Assembly (NCBI RefSeq): GCF_004801285.1
Contig: NZ_SSNY01000013.1
Span: 16,001 to 80,000, forward strand
DNA from: Ollibium composti
Lineage (GTDB): Bacteria; Pseudomonadota; Alphaproteobacteria; Rhizobiales; Rhizobiaceae
Direction: 5' to 3'
Length of the DNA: 64,000 nucleotides
The notes under the pieces: generated by a model
What the model was told of the DNA's origin: nothing
The model's input: the letters and a program-made list of their open reading frames with translations, nothing else
Database searches by the model: none
Shown: positions 50,477-58,246 of the stretch, piece after piece
Position numbering within the stretch: position 1 is the stretch's first letter
Layout: each line of letters begins with the position of its first letter
Translations under genes and position numbers: made by a program

Positions 50477-52747
50477 ATGCGTGATACGGCCAGCGGCCCG
50501 CGCGTACTGCTGAGACGACTCCGCGAGCTCATGCAGGAGCCGATGGAGCCGCAGGAGCGGCTCGACCGGATCGTGCGCGACATCGCCTCCAACATGGTGG
50601 CCGAGGTGTGCTCGCTCTATGTGCTGCGCTCCGATTCCGTGCTGGAGCTCTACGCCACCGAAGGCCTGAACAAGAACGCCGTCCACCAGGCGCAGTTGCG
50701 GCTGGGGCAGGGCCTTGTCGGCACCATCGCCGCCAGCGCCCGGCCGCTCAACCTGTCCAACGCGCAGGAGCATCCCGCTTTCGCCTACCTGCCTGAGACG
50801 GGCGAGGAGATCTACCACTCCTTCCTCGGCGTGCCGGTCCTCAGGGCCGGGCGCACGCTGGGCGTTCTGGTCGTCCAGAACAAGACCATGCGCAACTACC
50901 GCGACGACGAGGTCGAGGCGCTGGAAACGACCGCCATGGTGATCGCCGAGATGATCGCCACCGGCGATCTCGCCCGACTCAACCGCACCGGCGTGGAGCT
51001 CGACCTGTCGCGCCCGGTTTCCTTCACCGGCCTGTCGTTCAATGACGGCGTCGGCCTCGGCCATGTCGTCCTGCACGAGCCGCGCATCGTCGTCACCAGC
51101 CTGTTCAACGAGGACAGCGACGAGGAGATCCGCCGGCTGGAAACCTCGCTCGGTTCGCTCAGGCTCTCGATCGACGACATGCTGTCGCGCCGCGAGGTCG
51201 CCTTCGAGGGCGAGCACCGCGAGGTGCTGGAAGCCTACCGCATGTTCGCCAACGACCGCGGCTGGGTGCGCCGCCTGCACGAGGCGATCCGCAACGGCCT
51301 GACGGCGGAAGCGGCGGTGGAAAAGGTGCAGTCGGACATGCGCGCGCGCATGATCCACATGACCGACCCATATCTGCGCGAGCGCATGAGCGACTTCGAC
51401 GATCTCGCCAACCGGCTACTGCGCCAGCTCATGGGGCGCGGGCCGGAGGACGTGGCGGCGGCGCTGCCGAAGGACGCCATCATCGTCGCGCGCTCGATGG
51501 GAGCGGCCGAACTGCTCGACTATCCGCGCGACAAGTTGCGCGGCCTGGTGCTGGAGGACGGCGCGGCCACCAGCCACGTCGTCATCGTGGCGCGCGCCAT
51601 GGGTATTCCCGTCGCCGGCCAGATGAAGGGCGCGGTCTCCATGGCGGAGAACGGCGACCCCATCATCGTCGACGGCGAGGAGGGCTCGATCCACCTCAGG
51701 CCGCCGGCGGACCTCGAGGCCGCCTATGCCGAGAAGGTGCGTTTCCGCGCGCGGCGCCAAAAGCTTTACCAGGAACTGCGCGACAAGCCGTCGGTCACCA
51801 AAGACGGCGTGCCGGTCGACCTGCTGCTCAATGCGGGCCTTTCGGTGGACCTGCCGCACCTGGCCGATTCGGGCGCGGCCGGCATCGGCCTCTTCCGCAC
51901 CGAGCTGCAATTCATGGTGGCGTCGGCCTTCCCGCGCGCCGAGGCGCAGGAGAAGCTCTATCGCGACGTCGTCGAGGCGGCGCGCGGCAAGCCCGTCACC
52001 TTCCGTACCATCGACATCGGCGGCGACAAGGTGCTGCCCTATTTCAAGGACGCGGTGCAGGAGGAGAACCCGGCGCTCGGCTGGCGTGCCATCCGCCTCA
52101 CGCTGGATCGGTCCGGTCTCCTGCGAACGCAGGTGAGGGCGCTGCTCAAGGCCTGCGGCGGGCGCGAGCTCAAGCTGATGCTGCCGATGGTGACGGAACT
52201 GTCCGAGATCGCCCAGGCGCGCGAGATCATCGACAAGGAGGTGCGCCACCTGTCGCGCTTCGCCCATCACCTGCCGACCAGCCTCAAGGTCGGCGCCATG
52301 CTGGAAGTGCCGTCTCTGCTGTTCCAGCTCGACGAACTGATGAAGGCGGTGGATTTCGTCTCGGTCGGCTCCAACGACCTGTTCCAGTTCGTAATGGCGG
52401 TGGACCGCGGCAACACGCGCCTGGCCGACCGGTTCGATCCGCTGTCGGTGCCATTCCTGCGCGTGCTGAGGACGGTCGCGGCGGCGGGAGCGCGCAACAA
52501 CACGCCGGTGACGCTGTGCGGGGAACTGGCCGGCAAGCCGATCTCGGCCATGGCGCTTCTGGGGCTGGGCTTCCGCTCCATCTCCATGTCGCCGGCCTCG
52601 ATCGGCCCGGTCAAGGCGATGCTGACCGAACTGCCGCTGGCCGAACTCACGGCCCTGTTCGACGACAATCTCGACCAGCCGGCCACCGGCGTGCCGATGC
52701 GGGCGCTGCTGCAGGCCTTCGCGGACGATCGTGGCATACCGCTATAG
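50477..52747 (+). CDS. ptsP: PTS enzyme I, nitrogen-related (EI-Ntr)
   Basis: 756-residue phosphotransferase. A GAF domain (about residues 20-165; VAEVCSLYVLRSDSVLELYATEGL) precedes the PEP-utilising enzyme I core. The phospho-acceptor is H367 in GAATSHVVIVARAMGIP; GLFRTELQFM, RTIDIGGDK and LCGELAGKP are C-domain PEP-binding motifs. It starts the nitrogen-type PTS chain toward NPr and EIIANtr, which regulates metabolism and not sugar uptake. ATG 50477 has GGAGAAG 9 bases upstream; a TTG at 50459 is less likely. Confidence 0.95.
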   Translation: MRDTASGPRVLLRRLRELMQEPMEPQERLDRIVRDIASNMVAEVCSLYVLRSDSVLELYATEGLNKNAVHQAQLRLGQGLVGTIAASARPLNLSNAQEHPAFAYLPETGEEIYHSFLGVPVLRAGRTLGVLVVQNKTMRNYRDDEVEALETTAMVIAEMIATGDLARLNRTGVELDLSRPVSFTGLSFNDGVGLGHVVLHEPRIVVTSLFNEDSDEEIRRLETSLGSLRLSIDDMLSRREVAFEGEHREVLEAYRMFANDRGWVRRLHEAIRNGLTAEAAVEKVQSDMRARMIHMTDPYLRERMSDFDDLANRLLRQLMGRGPEDVAAALPKDAIIVARSMGAAELLDYPRDKLRGLVLEDGAATSHVVIVARAMGIPVAGQMKGAVSMAENGDPIIVDGEEGSIHLRPPADLEAAYAEKVRFRARRQKLYQELRDKPSVTKDGVPVDLLLNAGLSVDLPHLADSGAAGIGLFRTELQFMVASAFPRAEAQEKLYRDVVEAARGKPVTFRTIDIGGDKVLPYFKDAVQEENPALGWRAIRLTLDRSGLLRTQVRALLKACGGRELKLMLPMVTELSEIAQAREIIDKEVRHLSRFAHHLPTSLKVGAMLEVPSLLFQLDELMKAVDFVSVGSNDLFQFVMAVDRGNTRLADRFDPLSVPFLRVLRTVAAAGARNNTPVTLCGELAGKPISAMALLGLGFRSISMSPASIGPVKAMLTELPLAELTALFDDNLDQPATGVPMRALLQAFADDRGIPL

Positions 52748-52873
52748 GCGTGCGTCGGCCGGCCGTCGCATTTCCGTTGGCAAAGGTGCGCCGGACGGCT
52801 ATTGCGCAAAGGCTGTTCTTGCTCGCGCTTCGTCGCGGCTCTCCCTTCAGGCTGCGTTCGTAAAGCTGTCCCG

Positions 52874-54115
52874 ATGCTGAATTTCATGCGCGACAACGGC
52901 CGCTGGCTCTCCGGCGGTTTCCTTTTGATGTTGTTCTCGTCGTTCGGCCAGACCTTCTTCATCGGCATGTCCGGCAACGACCTGCGCGCGGCGTTCGATC
53001 TGTCGGGCGGCGCGTTCGGTGGCATCTACATGCTGGCGACGCTGGCATCCGCCATGACCCTGCCCTGGCTCGGCCGCACGCTCGATGTCATGCCGGGCTG
53101 GAAGGTGGCGCGCTTCACTATTCCCGCGCTCGCCTTCGCCTGCGTGCTGCTCGCCGTTGCCCCGAACGTCGCCGTGCTGACGCTGTCGCTCTATCTGCTC
53201 AGGCTGTTCGGGCAGGGCATGATGACGGAAACGGCGTTCACCGAAACGGGCCGGTGGTTCGTGGCCAACCGGGGCCGGGCCATGGCCGTCATCGTTCAGG
53301 GCTCGCAGACCGGCACGGCACTGCTTCCGATGATCGTCGTTCTTGTCCATGGCTGGAGCGGCGACTGGCGCGCGGTCTGGTTCGCCTCGGCCGCCGTGCT
53401 CATGCTGGTCGGCCTGCCGGCGATCGTGGGGCTGATGCGGGTCGAGCGCGTGCCACAATCCACGGAAGCGAAATCGCTCACGGCGCGGACCGCCCGCGAC
53501 TGGACGCGCGGCGAGGTCATCCGCGACCCGATGCTCTATTTGCTGCTCGCCGGAGTTCTCGCGCCGTCCTTCATCGCCACCGTCATCTTTTTCCATCAGG
53601 GCTATCTGATCGAGACCAGGCACTACGACCCGCTTGCCTTTGCGGCTGCCTTCACCGTGATGTCGCTGGTCACCGTCGGCTTCAGTTTCGTCAGCGGTGC
53701 GCTGATCGACCGGTTCGGATCGCTCAACCTGCTGCCTTATTCGCTGCTGCCTCTCGCTGCCTCGGCGGCGGTGGCCGGGCTGGTGACGCCGGTCTGGGGC
53801 GTCTATGTCTTCATGTTCCTGCTCGGCATCTCCAACGGCCTGACCTCGACGCTGTTCGGCGCCCTGTGGCCGGAGGTCTACGGGCTTGCCAACCTGGGCG
53901 GCATCCGCGCCATCACGGTTTCGGCCATGGTGCTGTCGTCGGCGCTCGGCCCCGGCATCACGGGCGCCCTCATCGACCAGGGAATTCCGCTGCCCACCCA
54001 GATGCTGTGGATGGCGGCCTGGTGCGTGCTGGCCTCGGTCGTGCTAGCCATGGCGGCGAAGAAGATAGGACTGCGCGAAGCCGTCGCCCGCATGCCCGCG
54101 CTCCAGGGCAACTGA
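52874..54115 (+). CDS. MFS transporter
   Basis: 413-residue 12-helix major facilitator protein. Loop 2-3 has ATLASAMTLPWLGRTLDVMPG; the second half has SFVSGALIDRFGSLNLLP. Charged cytoplasmic loop between helices 6 and 7 (VERVPQSTEAKSLTARTARDW). Substrate not predictable. ATG 52874 is chosen because it begins the hydrophobic pattern; the longer frame upstream has no support. Stands between ptsP and prfA on the same strand. Confidence 0.87.
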   Translation: MLNFMRDNGRWLSGGFLLMLFSSFGQTFFIGMSGNDLRAAFDLSGGAFGGIYMLATLASAMTLPWLGRTLDVMPGWKVARFTIPALAFACVLLAVAPNVAVLTLSLYLLRLFGQGMMTETAFTETGRWFVANRGRAMAVIVQGSQTGTALLPMIVVLVHGWSGDWRAVWFASAAVLMLVGLPAIVGLMRVERVPQSTEAKSLTARTARDWTRGEVIRDPMLYLLLAGVLAPSFIATVIFFHQGYLIETRHYDPLAFAAAFTVMSLVTVGFSFVSGALIDRFGSLNLLPYSLLPLAASAAVAGLVTPVWGVYVFMFLLGISNGLTSTLFGALWPEVYGLANLGGIRAITVSAMVLSSALGPGITGALIDQGIPLPTQMLWMAAWCVLASVVLAMAAKKIGLREAVARMPALQGN

Positions 54116-54199
54116 TCGAGCGGGCCAACCGGCGCTCGTTGAGGTTTGCGGCAATCTCGGCTATTTGCCGGCCATGAACTCCAACCTTCACGTACACCC

Positions 54200-55276
54200 A
54201 TGATCTCCCTTCCCCGCGATCGCATGGACCAGGTCGTCAAGCGTTTCGACATGCTGGAAGCGCAGATGGCCGCCGGGCCGGCGCCGGACGCTTACGTCAA
54301 GATGGCGTCGGAATATGCCGACATGCAGGAAATGGTCGCCAAGATCCGGGCGCTGCGGGCGGCGGAACAGGAAGCGGCCGATCTGCAAGCCATGCTCGAC
54401 GACAAGGCGACCGACGCCGAGATGCGGGCGCTGGCCGAGGCCGACCTGCCGGGCGTCGAAGAGAAAATCGAGGCACTGCAACAGGATATCCAGATCCTGC
54501 TGCTGCCGAAGGACGCGGCCGACGAGAAGAACGCCATCCTGGAAATCCGCGCCGGCACGGGCGGCGACGAGGCTGCCCTGTTCGCCGGCGATCTTTTCCG
54601 CATGTACGAGCGCTATGCCGCCGAAAAGGGCTGGCGCTTCGAGACGGTGTCGGCCAGCGACGGCGATGCCGGCGGGTTCAAGGAAATCGTCGCTTCCGTC
54701 TCGGGCAAGGGCGTGTTCGCGCATCTGAAGTTCGAATCCGGCGTTCACCGGGTGCAGCGCGTGCCGGCGACGGAAGCGCAAGGGCGCATCCACACCTCGG
54801 CGGCGACGGTGGCGGTGCTGCCGGAAGCCGAGGAGGTGGATATCGACATCCGCCCCGAGGATATCCGCATCGACACGATGCGCGCCTCCGGCGCCGGCGG
54901 CCAGCACGTCAACACCACCGATTCGGCCGTTCGCATCACCCACCTGCCGACCGGTATCATGGTGGTGCAGGCGGAGAAGTCGCAGCACCAGAACCGGGCG
55001 CGCGCCATGCAGATCCTGCGCGCCAAGCTCTACGACATGGAGCGCAGCCGCGCCGCCGAGGAGCGCTCGGAATCGCGAAAATCGCAAGTCGGCTCGGGCG
55101 ACCGCTCGGAACGCATCCGCACCTACAATTTTCCGCAGGGGCGGCTGACCGACCATCGTATCAACCTCACCCTCTACAAGCTCGACCGGGTGATGGAGGG
55201 CGAACTGGACGAAGTGGTCGACGCGCTCATCGCCGACCACCAGTCGAAGCTGCTGGTCGACATGAAGGAAGACTAG
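54200..55276 (+). CDS. prfA: Peptide chain release factor 1
   Basis: 358-residue RF1 that reads UAA and UAG and releases the finished peptide. The catalytic GGQ is in ASGAGGQHVNTTDSAVR; the stop-codon reading region and AEKSQHQNRARAM follow. The GGQ glutamine is normally methylated by PrmC, whose gene lies next. ATG 54200 begins the domain; no strong ribosome site is seen. The prfA-prmC order is conserved across bacteria. Confidence 0.97.
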   Translation: MISLPRDRMDQVVKRFDMLEAQMAAGPAPDAYVKMASEYADMQEMVAKIRALRAAEQEAADLQAMLDDKATDAEMRALAEADLPGVEEKIEALQQDIQILLLPKDAADEKNAILEIRAGTGGDEAALFAGDLFRMYERYAAEKGWRFETVSASDGDAGGFKEIVASVSGKGVFAHLKFESGVHRVQRVPATEAQGRIHTSAATVAVLPEAEEVDIDIRPEDIRIDTMRASGAGGQHVNTTDSAVRITHLPTGIMVVQAEKSQHQNRARAMQILRAKLYDMERSRAAEERSESRKSQVGSGDRSERIRTYNFPQGRLTDHRINLTLYKLDRVMEGELDEVVDALIADHQSKLLVDMKED

Positions 55277-55350
55277 GGGCACCGCGACCGATGGTGCAAA
55301 GCCCCCCCTCCGATCATTCGAGCCGTCTTCCCCCGCTCAGGGGAGGGGCT

Positions 55351-56211
55351 ATGGCCTCGACGCTGGCGGAACTTCTGCGAAAGGCGCGCGGCCAGCTGGC
55401 CGAGGCGGGTATCGTGGATGCCGCGCTCGATGCCCGCCTGCTGGTCGAGCATTTTTCCGGCACGACGCGCACGCAGGCCATCTCGCAACCTGACTGGATG
55501 ATCGATCCTGCCACCGTTGCAGCCGTCGAGGCCGCGCTCGCTCGCAGGATCGCCGGCGAGCCGGTGCATCGCATCCTCGGTTTCCGCGAATTCTACGGGC
55601 TTCGGCTGTCTCTCTCGACGGAGACGCTGGAGCCGCGCCCCGACACCGAAACGCTGGTCGAGGCCGTTCTGCCCTTGGTCAGGCGCGCGGCGCAAGGCAA
55701 AGGCAGCTGCCGCATCCTCGATCTCGGCACCGGTACCGGGGCGATCGCGCTGGCGCTGCTTTCGGCAGCGCCGCAGGCAGAGGCGACCGGCGTCGACATT
55801 TCGGCCGACGCGCTGGCGACGGCGGAGCGCAATGGTGCCGACCTCGGGCTCGGCGGGCGCTTTCGCGCACTGAAATCCGACTGGTTCGAGAAAATTTCGG
55901 GCCGATACGATGCAATCGTCTCCAATCCGCCCTATATAGCGGGCAAGGAGATCGCGGCCCTGCAAAAGGAGGTGCGCGATTTCGACCCACGCCGCGCCTT
56001 GGACGGCGGCGCTGACGGTCTGGATGCCTATCGTATCATCGCTGCCAACGCGGCGGCGCATTTGGAGAAGGACGGCATCGTTGCCGTCGAGATCGGCAGC
56101 ACACAGAAGGAAGATGTGACGGCGTTGTTCGAGCGGACAGGCTTTATTGTCCTGGAGGCGATGCGCGATCTGGCAGGCAACGACCGTGTCCTGGTGTTTT
56201 CACCGGTATGA
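55351..56211 (+). CDS. prmC: Release factor glutamine methyltransferase PrmC
   Basis: 286-residue enzyme that methylates the GGQ glutamine of release factors. The SAM motif is ILDLGTGTGAIALALL; the catalytic N-P-P-Y is in VSNPPYIAGKE; FREFYGLRLSLSTETLEPRPDTETLVE is the conserved block before it. ATG 55351 has GGGGAGGGGCT directly upstream; a longer start at 55291 is less likely. Distance from prfA is 74 bases. The 309 bases after it hold no gene. Confidence 0.95.
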   Translation: MASTLAELLRKARGQLAEAGIVDAALDARLLVEHFSGTTRTQAISQPDWMIDPATVAAVEAALARRIAGEPVHRILGFREFYGLRLSLSTETLEPRPDTETLVEAVLPLVRRAAQGKGSCRILDLGTGTGAIALALLSAAPQAEATGVDISADALATAERNGADLGLGGRFRALKSDWFEKISGRYDAIVSNPPYIAGKEIAALQKEVRDFDPRRALDGGADGLDAYRIIAANAAAHLEKDGIVAVEIGSTQKEDVTALFERTGFIVLEAMRDLAGNDRVLVFSPV

Positions 56212-56520
56212 AAAGCCGGGTGCGGCGAAAAAAACGCTTGGCAAGCCCGGTAAAATGCGTTTAGGTCCGGCCAACCGGATGAACGAAGCAGGCAGTGCTC
56301 TTAAGCGATTCGGTTTCCTTGGAAATAGCTGCCTTCTTGCGCAAACGACGCCCAAGCTTCGTGCGGGAATCGTCCGGCAAGTGATGTAACCGGAACAGGA
56401 ATATCGTGGCGCCAACGCAATCGATGCGGGCGAGCACCGGTGAAACAGCGAGACGGCAGGCCGCATGAGCGCCGCCGTACGCGGAGAGTTTTTTCAAGTT
56501 CAATCTGGAAGAGAGTCCTG
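56212..56520. other. Gene-free stretch between prmC and the DUF4167 gene
   Basis: 309 bases without a supported gene. An AT-rich patch with AAACGC and GCGTTT in inverted order (56232-56237, 56257-56262) lies just after prmC and could be a weak terminator. I see no clear promoter, EcfG element or small gene; the long leader of the next gene may start here. Confidence 0.4.
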
Positions 56521-57387
56521 ATGAGGCCACAACAGCAGAACAGGCGCATGCGCGGCCGTAACGGCGGCAACAACAATAATAACAACAACAATAACAACCG
56601 CCGGGGCCCGAACCCGCTCAACCGCAATTATGAGAGCAACGGGCCGGACGTGAAGATCCGCGGCTCCGCCCAGCAGATCGCCGAGAAATACGCCACGCTG
56701 GCCCGCGATGCGCAAAGCTCCGGCGACCGCGTGATGGCCGAGAACTATCTCCAGCATGCCGAACACTACAACCGCATCATCGCCGCCGCGCAGGCACAGA
56801 TGCCGATCCAGCACCAGCAGCAGAACCGCGACGAGTTCGACGACGATATGGACGACGAGCGCGAGGACTTCGAGGGCGCCGGCAATGCCGCCGAGGCGCC
56901 GGTCGCGGCGGTCAACCATGGCGCCGGCCCGCAGCCGGTGATCGAGGGCATGCCGGCCGAAGTCGCGCTCAACGGCGAAGGCAATGGTCGTGAGAACGGA
57001 GGCCGCGAGAATGGCGGCAACCGCCACCATCGCGATCGCCGCAACGGCTACCAGAACGGCCAGCGCCCCGACCGTGGCCCGCGCAACGAGCAGGGCGAGC
57101 GCCGCGAGGCGGCCGCTGAGCCGGCCGAAGCCAGGGCGGAATCGGTGCAGGCGGATACGCCTGCTGAAACGGCTCCTGTCGCCGCTGCCCCCAACCCTGC
57201 GGCAGCCGTTGCCGATCTCGGTCCGGCCGGCTTAGTTGCGCAGGTCGAGCAGGCCGAAAGCGCCGGCGGCGAGGAAGCCGCGCCGCGCAAGACGAGGCGT
57301 CCGCGCCGCAGCCGTACCGCCGAAAGCGCTGCCGATCAGCCGGCCGCCACCGAGGCCGGCGACGCCCCGGCATCTGTCGAAGGCTGA
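56521..57387 (+). CDS. DUF4167 domain protein with asparagine tract
   Basis: 288-residue, highly hydrophilic and probably largely disordered protein. A basic start MRPQQQNRRMRGRN is followed by a run of about ten Asn, then the conserved DUF4167 core GPNPLNRNYESNGPDVKIRG and AQQIAEKYATLARDAQSSGDRVMAENYLQHAEHYNRI. The rest is rich in Asn, Arg, Glu and Ala. ATG 56521 starts the family pattern; the upstream frame is not supported. Basic RNA-binding-like composition suggests nucleic-acid contact, but function is unknown. Common in Rhizobiales. Confidence 0.9.
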   Translation: MRPQQQNRRMRGRNGGNNNNNNNNNNRRGPNPLNRNYESNGPDVKIRGSAQQIAEKYATLARDAQSSGDRVMAENYLQHAEHYNRIIAAAQAQMPIQHQQQNRDEFDDDMDDEREDFEGAGNAAEAPVAAVNHGAGPQPVIEGMPAEVALNGEGNGRENGGRENGGNRHHRDRRNGYQNGQRPDRGPRNEQGERREAAAEPAEARAESVQADTPAETAPVAAAPNPAAAVADLGPAGLVAQVEQAESAGGEEAAPRKTRRPRRSRTAESAADQPAATEAGDAPASVEG

Positions 57388-57396
57388 TAGACCTGT

Positions 57397-58002
57397 TCAG
57401 GCGCCGGCGAACAGCCGGGCCGCCAGAAGCAGGAACCACAGCAGAGTCGACACCAGGAAGGCGCGCTCGGCCAGGCCGAAGAAAGCGCGCAACCTGGGCA
57501 GCACCATCGTCACGACCACCAGGCCCAGCGAGACCGGCACGATCCAGCCGAGCAGGGCGAAGGCCGCGTTGAGCGGCCCCGTCGTGATCGCAAGCGCCGT
57601 CGGGCCGCCGAAGCTGACGACCTCGTAGGCCAGCGTGAAGGTCACCACCGCGAAGACGAGATGGATGATGCCTTCGCGCGTGCGGCCGAAGGCGCCTTCA
57701 TCGGTCTTGAAGGCGAAGATGCCGAGCCTGAGCACGGCCAGCGCGCCCAGGCACCAGACGGCGGCGCGGGGAAATTCCGCGCCGGGATAATCCAGCATCG
57801 CCCGGCAGAGCGCCGCAGCACCAATGATGCCGGCCGCTCCATAGACCTTGAACAGCTTCGCCGCCTTGCCGGTGCCGTAGTCGCTGACAGCAGTGCTGAC
57901 CGGGTTGCGCTGCCGCTCGACGCCATGAAGCGCGATCAGCAGCGCGAGAGCCAGCATGTAGCATGCTGCCGCGACGCCGGCGGCGGTCTGGTAGAAGGGC
58001 AT
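57397..58002 (-). CDS. DUF998-like membrane protein
   Basis: 201-residue inner-membrane protein with five to six hydrophobic segments. The block RQRNPVSTAVSDYGTGKAAKLF near residue 30 resembles the DUF998 pattern (N-P-V-S-x-Y), and the rest is typical of this group. ATG 58002 has GGGAGAG upstream; a longer start at 58047 is less likely. It converges with the DUF4167 gene (9-base gap). Function unknown. Confidence 0.8.
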   Translation of the reverse strand: MPFYQTAAGVAAACYMLALALLIALHGVERQRNPVSTAVSDYGTGKAAKLFKVYGAAGIIGAAALCRAMLDYPGAEFPRAAVWCLGALAVLRLGIFAFKTDEGAFGRTREGIIHLVFAVVTFTLAYEVVSFGGPTALAITTGPLNAAFALLGWIVPVSLGLVVVTMVLPRLRAFFGLAERAFLVSTLLWFLLLAARLFAGA

Positions 58003-58125
58003 CGGCCAACTCTCCCTCAAGAGGTTTTTCGTTTGCGGACATGGCATGGACGGGCCGCGGTGGGAAGCGCGGTTCGCGTCCGTGGAATTTTTCCCGGCCT
58101 TCGCCTTTCAGGCCCCTGCCGCGCC

Positions 58126-58154
58126 CTTGAGGGATGCCGGAAGCCGCACCATAT
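58126..58154 (+). promoter_or_regulatory. RpoH-type heat-shock promoter of clpB
   Basis: CTTGAG (58126-58131), 17-base spacer, CCATAT (58149-58154), close to the rhizobial RpoH consensus CTTGAA-N17-CCANAT. It lies 92 bases before the clpB start. Confidence 0.7.
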
Positions 58155-58246
58155 TCGCTCAGGAACAGGACCCGGCTTGCCAAGCGGGTCCGTCACCAAG
58201 GCCGATCCGGTGCCGCAAAGCGGGCCGGTGACGGAAGGAGACAGGT

